DNA of 64,000 nt from Ditylenchus dipsaci (lineage: Eukaryota > Nematoda > Chromadorea > Rhabditida > Anguinidae). Shown piece after piece: positions 23,667-32,888 of this stretch (position 1 is its first letter; each line of letters starts with the position of its first letter). A model generated the notes under the pieces. That model worked only from the letters and a program-made list of their open reading frames with translations. It had not been told where the DNA came from and ran no database searches. The DNA is taken from contig SADC01001389.1 in NCBI GenBank assembly GCA_004194705.1, forward strand, positions 62,001-126,000. The letters are read 5' to 3'. The translations under genes were made by a program, and so were the position numbers.

Positions 23667-24637
23667 GGCGTAGGTACTTTTGTCCCCCCTTTTTCCATTT
23701 ATGGAAAAAAGGGAACAATCGAATTACGTAATTCCTTTGTACCCTTTTTCCACTTTTTGAATTCGCGCCTTTTTCATTTTATTTTTTTGGCTTCTGTTTC
23801 ATTTATCTTTAACTTTTTTTACTCTTAGTCGAACCCTTAAGCGCAGGGTAAGCCAGCGCCAGTCCATTTCCAACCAACTTTAACCATTCAAACTCCAATA
23901 GATGTTGTAGGTGTCTGCTGTTCAGATGGGTATCCAAGCCTGAAAAATTAAAGGTTCTTGTCGGTTATGCGGACTACCTTGGTTTATGCATCGAAAATCT
24001 CAGAAAGTAGTCCGAGGTAGTCCAAGGTAGTCCGGATAACCGACAAGAACCAAATTAAAATTTCATGGGTACCTCCCGGCTAGGTAGATATCCACCTGGA
24101 TATCTCCACCCAAACGACCCTCATCCACTTGGAGATTTTTTAAAGTTTTCGGGTTCCAAAACATGTTTTCTGGACTAATTCGAGCATGCTGAAGACGGTT
24201 CAACAGTACTAAAATCACGTTTTATCGAGAAATTCTTGAGTTATTGTGAATTATTGATTTATCAAAATCAATAATTACGATAACTTGAAAATTTCTCGAT
24301 AAATCACAATTTTTACCACTGTCAAACCATCTTCAGCATTCTCAAATTAGTCCAGAAAATTGTTTTGGAACCCCAAAACTTTCAAAAAAAATTTTTTTTT
24401 GTCAAAGTGGAAGACCACTTGGTTTGGTGCATGGATCACCCAGTAGAACTGAGATTTGATTATAGAAAACATTCAAAATGATAGGAGTTCTTTGCAAGAC
24501 AAATAAGTTAATTCAGAAATTTAAAACAAAAAAAGGCGCGAATTCAAAAAAGTGGAAAAAAGGCGACAAAGGAATTACGTAATTCGTTTGTCGCCTTTTT
24601 CCATAAATCGAAAAAAGGGGACAAAAGGCTACGACTT
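23667..24637. mobile_element. Palindromic element flanked by ATTAAAATC
   Basis: The left end GGCGTAGGTACTTTTGTCCC pairs with the right-end complement containing GTCGTAGCCTTTTGTCCCC. Both arms carry a GGAATTACGTAATTC palindrome and the block GGCGCGAATTCAAAAA or its complement. ATTAAAATC occurs on both sides (23658-23666 and 24638-24646). Copy 3 of the GTCCACTTGGATC palindrome (about 24075-24432) is nested inside. Confidence 0.7.
24075..24432. repeat. GTCCACTTGGATC-family palindrome, copy 3
   Basis: The arms carry TTTTCTGGACTAATTCGAGC and GCATGCTGAAGACGGTT on the left, with complements and GTGGAAGACCACTTGGTTT on the right. It sits centrally in the element at 23667-24637. Confidence 0.6.
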
Positions 24638-25012
24638 ATTAAAATCGAGCTAGGGAAATTTTGGGGATCTAAGTCAAATAATATTTCTCAATGCTCTATC
24701 GATCTGGAATAACAGTTTTCCTGGATCCCGAGGACACCGACATGTGTTCCCTTGTAAGTACTAAATTAGTACCCTAGTACTTTATGATACTATTTCAGTA
24801 CTATTTAGTACTTCAAAATTAAAAAAGTTGAAAAAGTTATAAAAGAATATGGAAAAACATAAAAAATAGCAAAGAAACAAATTGGTCAATTTTTTCGACC
24901 AAATTGCCTTCCGCCGCCACCCCTCCCACCTTCTCGTCCAATGTCATGGTCCCTTAGATTGAATGAATGAAAACCACGACTAACCAGCACCTACTTCTAG
25001 AAAATAATAAAT

Positions 25013-25110
25013 GCACTCAGTTATCTGGCATTCCAGTTATCACGGCACCTCGTTTCCAGAACCCCGAGGCCGGTCCCTAGGGTGTGCCGATAACTGAGGC
25101 TTGACTGTGA
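25013..25110. mobile_element. Small degraded pogo-like MITE
   Basis: The right end CCGATAACTGAGGCTTGACT followed by GTGA is the complement of a CAGTCAAGCCTCAGTTATC-type terminus. The left end retains CTCAGTTATCTGGCATTCC but has lost the CAGT. It is short and noncoding. Confidence 0.5.
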
Positions 25111-26336
25111 TGTCAAAACCACGATTTTTGCTTGGTCCTGTGGTTTGATGGTCCCTGAATAGGCAAGGTCCAAACCCAAGGTGTGTTTCACATTATACAC
25201 TAAAAAATATATTCAGCGAGGAAAATCGACTAGCGAAAACATAATTTCGAAAAAAAGCTCAAGGAAAAAGAAATGGCCGCTCAAAAAACGGATTAGCGTT
25301 TTTCTTGCCGTAAAAACACTTTTTTTTAACGCAAAAATTTTTGCTGTAGAAATACTTTTAGTTGCCATAAAAATGCTTTTTTCTGCCGTAAAACAAACAA
25401 TTTTCTTCTTCAGTGAAAAGTCGTTTTACAACGACAAAAAATTTGCGGCAAAAAAGTTTTTACGGCAAGAAAAAGGTTTGGTTGCAGTTCACAATCCCCC
25501 CACGGGGAGTGGTCAGATGGAGGAGATAACCTCATATTCGTGTTTCTCGACCCCGATTTGAGAGAAGCCGGCTGTTTTTTTTGATTCTGAGAAAAAAAAT
25601 TTTCGATCCACAGGGGTATCATGGTTTTTTAGTCAAAATTTGAAAAATTTTAATTGGCGCCTTTTGAATTTCAAAGGGAATAAGGGCTGTATTGGGAGGG
25701 AAGGGAATAAAAGGGGGCTACTTTTTTTGGCAGAACGTCAGAAATTCAAATGTTCGTATTCTTCGATTGCCTCACCATGTTTTTCAACTGGGCCGTGGCA
25801 AAAGAGACTCCATATGCATTTTTGATCGAGAGTACTTCTCGGATCATGTCTAAGGTAAGTGAGTGCGCACATCTCTAACTCTCAAGCCCCTGCGCCCCTT
25901 CGGGAGCTTGGAGTTGAGAGGCTGTATAATAATTCGTGAAGTTGTTTTTCGAAAATGGTATATTTCGAAAAGAGTTGGACTCGCAAAAAGAATTTTTGGA
26001 AAGTGTTAACATTGGCAAATGTGTATATTCGAAAAATGCATTTCGAAAATGGTATTTGTCTCGAAATGCCAATTGGAAAACGGTTAGAATTCGCAAAAAA
26101 GTATTTCGAAAACGGTAGAATTCGCGAAAAGGTATTTCGGAAATAGTAGAATTCGCGAAATAGCATTTCGAAAGTAGTAATTTTCGCGAAAATACTCATT
26201 TTGAAAAGATTTATTACGAAGTCTTGTGATCTCGAGTGTATTAAACACGCGAAGTTGATTGTTTGATTTTTATCCCGAGTTTTCGATACCTTTTTCCACA
26301 ATTGTGTGGTTTTTTTTATGAACCACACCAAATCTT

Positions 26337-26425
26337 GTGTTTTATTGCAGATTGATCTAAATGGCGACAAAGATGACGATGAAATCGACGTGTTCGTCAA
26401 TTCAAGCGAAGAAAAACTGGACTAA
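26337..26425 (+). pseudogene. Possible captured exon of unknown origin
   Basis: After a TTATTGCAG acceptor the plus strand reads IDLNGDKDDDEIDVFVNSSE, then EKLD and a stop. The acidic composition and acceptor suggest an exon rather than repeat, and it precedes the kinase fragment in the same transposon. I do not recognise a family, and it may be part of the same captured gene or of a decayed transposase. Confidence 0.3.
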
Positions 26426-26529
26426 AACGTCAGGTGTACTGGTCCGATGAAAAAATTCCCTTGCAAGACAGTTGAGGGGGCACTCTTAGTGGACTATGCT
26501 GAAGACGCCAGCTACTGATCTTGTGCTGA

Positions 26530-27090
<561 letters not shown>

Positions 27091-27144
27091 GGAATAAGAG
27101 GATTTATGAAGTAGTATTTTCGAGACCTGAATAGTCCATCATCG

Positions 27145-27595
27145 TGGTACAATTTCGGTATACCCCCACCACTCAATTTCGGTATACCCCCACCACTCAT
27201 TTCGGTATACCCCCACCACTCAATTTCGGTATACCCCCACCAGTCAATTTCGGTATATCCTCACCACTCTGTTAATAATTGGATGTTTCAAGTTGTTCCA
27301 AATTGTACAGTTTTGTATAGAATTAGTAAATTAGAGTGCTGTGGTATACCAAAATTGAGTAGTGGAGGTATACCGAAATTTAGCCAGGTATACTATGCAC
27401 CCACGACCTGCGACTCCCTACTACTACTAGTCTACTACTACTACTCTCGAGTAAGCGTCATCGAGAAAGATAGCGTGAAACATCCAATTATTAACAAAGT
27501 GGTGGGGGTATACCGAAATTGAGTGGTGGGAGTATACCGAAATTGAGTGGTGGGGTTTACCGAAATTGAGTGGTGGGGGTATACCGAAATTTAGC
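27145..27595. mobile_element. Foldback MITE with GGTATACCCCCACC units, TSD CATCATCG
   Basis: Tandem units of CAATTTCGGTATACCCCCAC form the left arm and their complements the right arm. CATCATCG flanks both sides (27137-27144 and 27596-27603). The centre pairs GGATGTTTCAAG with GTGAAACATCC. It is nested in the kinase-carrying transposon. Confidence 0.85.
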
Positions 27596-28230
27596 CATCA
27601 TCGTTTAAAAAATTAAAAATCCCAATCAGTATGAACAACTTGAGAAAAAACCTAGTAAAACTAACACAAAAAATAAAAATATCAGGCAAAATTTTCCAGA
27701 AAAATATTTACTGCAAGTTGTACAAGCAACGAAAATTAGTTTTTCCAAAGCTGCAAAAATTTTGAATTATATTTGCAGAAACAAATTAATTCTGAACGAA
27801 TTTTCACGAATTCTACCATTTTCGAAATGTTTTTTTGCCAATTTCACTATTTTCGAATTACTTTTTCGCAAATTCTACCATTTTCGAAATACTGTTTCGC
27901 CAATTCTACCATTTTCGAATTACTTTTCGCCAATAGAAATCTTTTCGAGATAAACCGTTTTCCAAATTCGAAAATACGAGTGTATATACAGCCGAGTTGA
28001 GATGCGCACACCCACATACCTTAGACACAAATCACTCGAAAGTGACTCTGGATGCATGAAAAGCATGCATACCAGAGTTTATTTATGCGGTAGGTCCCAG
28101 TATTCAAAACTATGTTTAACGTCTTCTTGTTAGTGGGCCCACTATGATTAGTGGCCCCCTTTTATTCCCTTCCCCTCCCAATACAGCCCTTATTCCTTTT
28201 AAAATTCAAAAGGCGCCAATTTAAATTTTT

Positions 28231-28925
28231 GGCGCTACCGGAGTATACCCCCCCCAAATGGATTTTTTTTTAAAGTGTTTCCAAACACCATATATCGACT
28301 CAAAATCGCCTCAGAAGCTCGAAAAAGGCATTATTTTTGTGTTCTAGTCAATAAAAAATTGAGTTTTTGGACCACCCAAATATACCTATTTTGACCATTT
28401 TTGAAGGGATTTAGGGCCATATTAGGGTGGGAAAGGACCAAAAAAGGGCCAATTAGTGTGAAAAGGAAGATGTTGAACATAGTTTTGTTGACTGGGGCCT
28501 ACCGCATAAATAAACTCTGGTATGCATACATTTTTTATGCATCCAGAGTCACTTCGAGTGATTTGCGTCTAAGGTATGTGGGTGTGCGCATCTCAACCCC
28601 AAGCAACCAAGCCCCCTGCGCCCCGAGGGGGCGCAGGGGGCTTGGTTGGTTAGAGATGCGCGCACTCACTTACCTTAGACATAATTCCGAGAAGACTCTT
28701 GAAGAAAAATGCATTTAGAGACTATTTTTGCCCAGCTCCAGTGACCAAACATGCCAAAACAGGCAAATGGTCGAAATTTCAAAATGTCCAAAACTCAATT
28801 TTTTATTAACCAGAACTCAAAAATAATGTCTTTTTTGAACTCCCGAGGCAATTTTGGTCGATATAAGGTGTTTAAAAACACTTTAAAAAAAAATTCATTT
28901 GGGGGGGGTATACTCCGGTAGGGTC
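28231..28925. mobile_element. C-run MITE with GC hairpin core, TSD AAATTTTT
   Basis: The ends are GGCGCTACCGGAGTATACCC and the complement of GACCCTACCGGAGTATACCC, each followed by a C run. AAATTTTT flanks both sides (28223-28230 and 28926-28933). The arms match over about 230 bp. GC hairpin core copy C occupies the centre (28470-28735). Confidence 0.9.
28470..28735. repeat. Conserved GC hairpin core, copy C
   Basis: The tip is an inverted CCAAGCCCCCTGCGCCCC over its complement. The arms carry GTATGTGGGTGTGCGCATCT on one side and the GTAAGTGAGTGCGC form (as complement) on the other. It is nearly identical to copy D at 43685-43978. Confidence 0.8.
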
Positions 28926-29976
28926 AAATTTTTCAAATTTTGACTAAAAAACATGATACCCCCCTGTGGTTCGAAAAAAAATTTTTTTTTCTCAGAATCA
29001 AAAAAACAGCCGGCTTTCTCATAAAATCGGGGTCGAGAAACACGAATATGAGGTTATCTCCTCCCTCCGATCACTCCCCGTGGGGGGGGGGGTTGTGAAC
29101 TCAAGCCAAAGGTTTGCCCCTTTAAAACCGGCAAATTTTTAAACACCCTGATATATTCGTATATATTCAAATCTAGTGAAAAGCCTTTATATCTAAAGAA
29201 GTCATATTTTTAGAACCGCCAATGTCTAAAAGTTAATCATATTAGCCTATCGATTAAACAAAACAACGTTGGCACGCAGATAAAGTGCATTAAGTGGAAA
29301 ATTAACGAAACAAGTAAATGAGCAAGGCAATGAACAACAAAAAATAACTTACAAGGGAATATATGGTGATGTCCACGCGATATGGAAAAACCTACATACC
29401 ATTCGATAGAGCTTCGAAGATGCGGCGCTAGTAGCGAATACCCTCCCCAAGAATCCGACCTTTAAAATTCGCTGTAACTACCTTCAAAACAACAAGTTTA
29501 GGCTTAGCCCTTAGGCTTGGGGTAGACCAGCGTACGGAAGTTGTGACTAATAACTGTGTTACGCACTTTTTTCTGGGTCTGGGACATAAATTTGGGTACA
29601 GTCGAGTTCCGCATTAGTGTACACTTAGGAAACCGGCCTCAGGTGTACACTAATGCCGATGTACACTAAAGCGAGAGAAGTTTTCAAAACTCCGGCCAGC
29701 TGTACACTAAGTCGAGAGAAACCGAGAAGTATTTCCTTTATTCAATCGTTCCTTTATTTTAACAAACAAGGAATCGGTAAATGATAAAAATTAGAGGTTG
29801 GGGATGCCGCGATGAGGAATATGGTGGAGGACATGAATTTTAGGTATTCAAGGCATATTACCTGACATACCCAACACCTTCCTGACATACCTACTCATCT
29901 ACCTGATATTATTACATAGTGTACTGGTCTTTTTCCTAGATACCCTGATTTAAAAATCCTTCCAGAACCATATAAT

Positions 29977-30725
29977 TAGGGTTGTCGAATCGAGCGCTCG
30001 ATTTCGAACTTTTCGCTCGAAAGTTCGAAAATTTTCGAATTTCGAGCGGAAATTTCGAATTTCGAGCGCTCGAAAAAAATTTCGAATAAGGCTTTCGAAT
30101 TTCGAGCGCTCGAAAAAAATTTCGAATTATGCTTTCGAATTTTGAGCGCTTATTTTCGAGATATAGTTCGGAACTTGCAGCACACAAAAAAGAATGTAAT
30201 GGTGAATTTTTCTTGTTTTAGAAAAATGCCAAGTGAAGTTTGGAAATCGTTTAAGAAAGTTGGTGGAAAGACTATTTTCACTTGTGGGGAGAGCTTAGAC
30301 TGCAAAGAGTAGATCAACAACTCATCTTTCGGGTCACCTGAAATCGGCAAGGCCCAAGGAAAAGTTAGCGAACAAAAAATTGGGACCTTCTGAGGCGAAA
30401 AAAGCCAGAGCGGTGCTTTTTGCGATCTCAGAGTCACCGATCTGCGCCGTTTGATCAAGTACAACTATGAACAAAGAATGGTAGTTTTTCGGCCGCTTAT
30501 CGTTTGGTGTGGTAAAGCGGTCGTGTGTGGTCGATTAACCATGGTTTCGATCAATTTGTTTCTAAAAATCCATTAATGAAGCGGCGAAGCCGCTGAAAAT
30601 TTTCGATTTCGAATCGAGCGCTCGAAAATTTCGAATTTCGAATGTCGAATCGAGCGCTCGAATCGAAAATTTCGAATATCGAATCGAGCGCTCGACTCGA
30701 AAATTTCGAGCGCTCGACAACCCTA
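29977..30725. mobile_element. hAT element, inner shell, TSD CATATAAT
   Basis: The ends are TAGGGTTGTCGAATCGAGCG and its complement, with GAGCGCTCGA repeats in both subterminal regions. CATATAAT flanks both sides exactly (29969-29976 and 30726-30733). It retains the start of a transposase reading frame on the plus strand. Confidence 0.9.
30204..30452 (+). pseudogene. hAT transposase BED zinc-finger fragment
   Basis: The plus strand opens with MPSEVWKSFKKVGGKTIFTC, followed after one frame change by STTHLSGHLKSARPKEKL, then PSEAKKARAVLF and a stop. S-x-VW-x-F near the start, a cysteine pair region and H-x3-H spacing are the layout of a BED zinc finger, which is the N-terminal DNA-binding domain of many hAT transposases. 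Nothing of the catalytic domain remains. Confidence 0.65.
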
Positions 30726-31460
30726 CATATAATAAATATTAACATCGAAAAAGTGCAAGCTAGCACAGGGATTTTTTTGCCAAGTAATCTAAAGATTCAT
30801 CCTAAAAGGCCTTGTACCCCCAGTAGTTCTTGAGCACTGGCTATTTGCTTCCTTTATGCCAACTTTTCGAGCCTTTTTTGGACTCTCTTCGGCTGAAGGA
30901 TCGATTAAATGTTTCTTCAAAGATGTCTCTTTCAAAATTCGGAAAATTGTTAAAATTTGTGTTGAGACAAGTCAAAATGTAGAAATTTGCTTCAAATTCA
31001 GATGCGTACACTAAAGCGAGTGTTCTTTCTTTAGTCGGGACGGTCCTGAAGTGTACACTAATGCGAAGTGTTCATTAAAAGAGAGTATTTTAATAAGTAA
31101 AAAGTAAAACCTGGATGAACTTCGTACATCCACCACCTAATTTTAAACATTAAAGCGAGTGTAAACTAATGGCGGGGTACGTTACAAAGGATTTTAGTTA
31201 AAACCAACCAAAGTGGTCCTAGGTGTACGCTAATGGAGGATGTACACTAAAGCGGGACTCGACTGTACTTTTTACTTAAGTAAAAAAGGTGAAAATCGTT
31301 ACGGGGAGGGGGATGTATTCGTTACCAGGGTCGAAAATGATTATTTGACTTAAAGATCCTTTTCCGTGGAAAAGCTGATTTCAGGGTAGAAAAATGTGTT
31401 TGAAAGTTAAGCATAATTTTTCAGAATTAATATCACATAATCACTGCGAAGAATGTGTAT

Positions 31461-31522
31461 TTCGGTAGTCTAGCAGTTAAGCGTTCTGTGCTCGAGGATG
31501 CTCTCAATTCCGTTTCCTCGTG
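31461..31522 (+). repeat. tRNA-derived segment (SINE-like), paired copy at 32338-32398
   Basis: GGTAGTCTAGCAGTTAAGCG resembles a tRNA D-arm/A-box, and downstream CAATTCCGTTTCCTCG (TTTCGATTCC in the other copy) resembles a B-box/T-arm, with an anticodon-arm-like region between. The acceptor stem is not convincing, so I call it tRNA-derived rather than a tRNA gene. Confidence 0.4.
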
Positions 31523-31575
31523 GTTGTTTTTAATTTTTTTCTCTAAGTATTTTTTTGCATTTTTTGATCTTCAAC

Positions 31576-32062
31576 CAGTGTTTTCGAAAATAACCACTAC
31601 ACTAACACCTACACTAACCCTAACTGTTAGTTTCGTAAACTAACTCTTCAAATATCTCGTTTTTCGGTAGGAAATATGCAGAATCTGATATTTACGTCTC
31701 TATGCCAACTTTTTGCGAGGAACAAGATACACTTTTCAGATTTTTCAAAAATTTCAAAAATATTAATAAAATTCGAAATTAAAACCTTAAACTAACTGTT
31801 AGTTAAGCAAATAGTTTAACTAACTATTTAACTAAACTAACAGTTAGTTTAGGGTTTAATTTTAAAAATTTATTAATATTTTTAAAGTTTTTTGGAAAAT
31901 CTGAAAAGTGTATCTTGTTCCTCGCAAAAAGTTGGCATAGAGACGTAATATCAGATTCTGCATATTTCCTACCGAAAACGAGATATTTGAAGAGTTAGTT
32001 TACGAAACTAACAGTTAGGGTTAGTGTAGGTGTTAGTGTAGGGGTTATTTTCGAAAACACTG
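31576..32062. mobile_element. hAT foldback MITE, TSD TCTTCAAC
   Basis: It begins CAGTGTTTTCGAAAATAACC and ends with the exact inverse. It is almost perfectly palindromic through its length, including the TTAGTTTCGTAAACTAACTC block and its complement. TCTTCAAC flanks both sides (31568-31575 and 32063-32070). CAGTG ends plus an 8-bp duplication place it in hAT. Confidence 0.93.
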
Positions 32063-32629
32063 TCTTCAACGTGTTTTAGTGACAATTTTATTTATTTGCA
32101 CTTAAAAGAGATATTGAAAGTGATTTTTAATTTAAAAAAGTGAGAAAAGACAAAGACAGCCTTATACTATACTAATGATGAGCTGAAGCGTGCTCATTGG
32201 GAGCTGTGTTTGTGCTTTTTTCATTTTTTCATTAAAATCTCTTTTTTAGATGAAAAGAAAAAAATTGTGACTAAAACACATTCGAAGACGAAAAATGCAA
32301 AAATAAAACAATTGGAGATAAAATTTTAAAACAATCACGAGGAATCGAAATTGAGAGCATCCTCGAGCACAGAACGCTCAACCGCTAGACTACTGAAACA
32401 CACATTCCTCGACGTGATTATGAGATATTAGTTATGAAAATTATGCTCAACTTTCAAACGCATTATTCACCCCCAAAATCGACATTTCCGCGGAAAAAAA
32501 ATCTTTATGTCTGCAAGCATTTTTGACTCTCTGTCGAATGTTAAAATAGGGCTTTTCCATATCACATCGACACTACCATACTTTCCCTAGTTAGGAAAAG
32601 GACGAGCATGGACGATACAATAAATGCAG

Positions 32630-32635
32630 TTTATT
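32630..32635 (-). terminator. Polyadenylation signal of the DHHC gene
   Basis: TTTATT on the plus strand is AATAAA on the minus strand, about 80 bases beyond the distal stop codon at 32717-32719. Confidence 0.6.
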
Positions 32636-32716
32636 CGTGCCGGCGAAATAACAAGTCCAGACAAGACTAAAAGGAGCTACCATTGTCATATATATTAAGA
32701 ATATTTGTTATCACTG

Positions 32717-32888
32717 CTAGACGAGCTGAATACTTAAAAGATGCTCGTCATCCCTGCCGCCAATACTGCCAATATCGGAATCTTCTTCGTCGGATGAGGT
32801 TCTATCTGTACATTCGCCATTGAGCATTAGAAGTTTGTATTGATCTTTGAAAGCACCACCGGTAGAGTATTTTATGCCATCTCCACTG
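32717..32888 (-). CDS. DHHC gene, distal terminal exon
   Basis: After a TATTTTCAG acceptor this exon starts in the same phase as the proximal one and reads [20 protein letters not shown], then an acidic tail with [14 protein letters not shown], ending SIQLV and TAG. It repeats the S-x-GDG start of the proximal exon, so direct splicing from 34164 also gives a family-like junction. Acidic, Ser-rich tails are common at the cytosolic C-terminus of this family. Confidence 0.7.

Larger units (their letters stand above)
29599..31265. mobile_element. pogo-type element, middle shell of the nest
   Basis: The ends are CAGTCGAGTTCCGCATTAGT and the complement of CAGTCGAGTCCCGCTTTAGT, flanked by TA (29597-29598 and 31266-31267). 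GTACACTAAwGCGAG units recur near both ends. No transposase domain was recognised. Confidence 0.85.
29424..31332. mobile_element. Outer shell of a triple nest (GGCGCTAGTAGCG family)
   Basis: The left end is GGCGCTAGTAGCGAATACCC and the right end is the complement of GACCCTGGTAACGAATACAT. Flanking octamers GAAGATGC and GAAAATGA agree at six of eight positions. The whole interior is a pogo element (29599-31265), itself holding a hAT MITE (29977-30725). Without the insertions it would be about 240 bp, the same as the complete relative at 46717-46950. Confidence 0.75.
31340..32510. repeat. Large palindrome with tRNA-like arms
   Basis: Left and right arms are complementary from outside in. TTTCCGTGGAAAAGC faces its relative near 32490, AAGCATAATTTTTCA faces TGAAAATTATGCTC near 32440, and the tRNA-like segments face each other at 31461-31522 and 32338-32398. 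A hAT foldback (31576-32062) is inserted between the arms. 32511-32629 beyond it holds nothing recognisable. Confidence 0.65.

Noticed and set aside
25181..25561. 126-residue Lys/Phe-rich open frame
   Set aside because: It runs into the inverted arm of the element starting at 25480 and is low complexity.
25882..26400. 172-residue minus-strand open frame
   Set aside because: It is the complement of the TTCGAAAATGG subterminal array of the transposon at 25919-27993; repeat-encoded.
27160..27260. Regularly spaced repeats resembling a CRISPR array
   Set aside because: Units are contiguous without unique spacers and mirrored in inverted orientation at 27480-27600, as in a foldback transposon; the DNA is eukaryotic.
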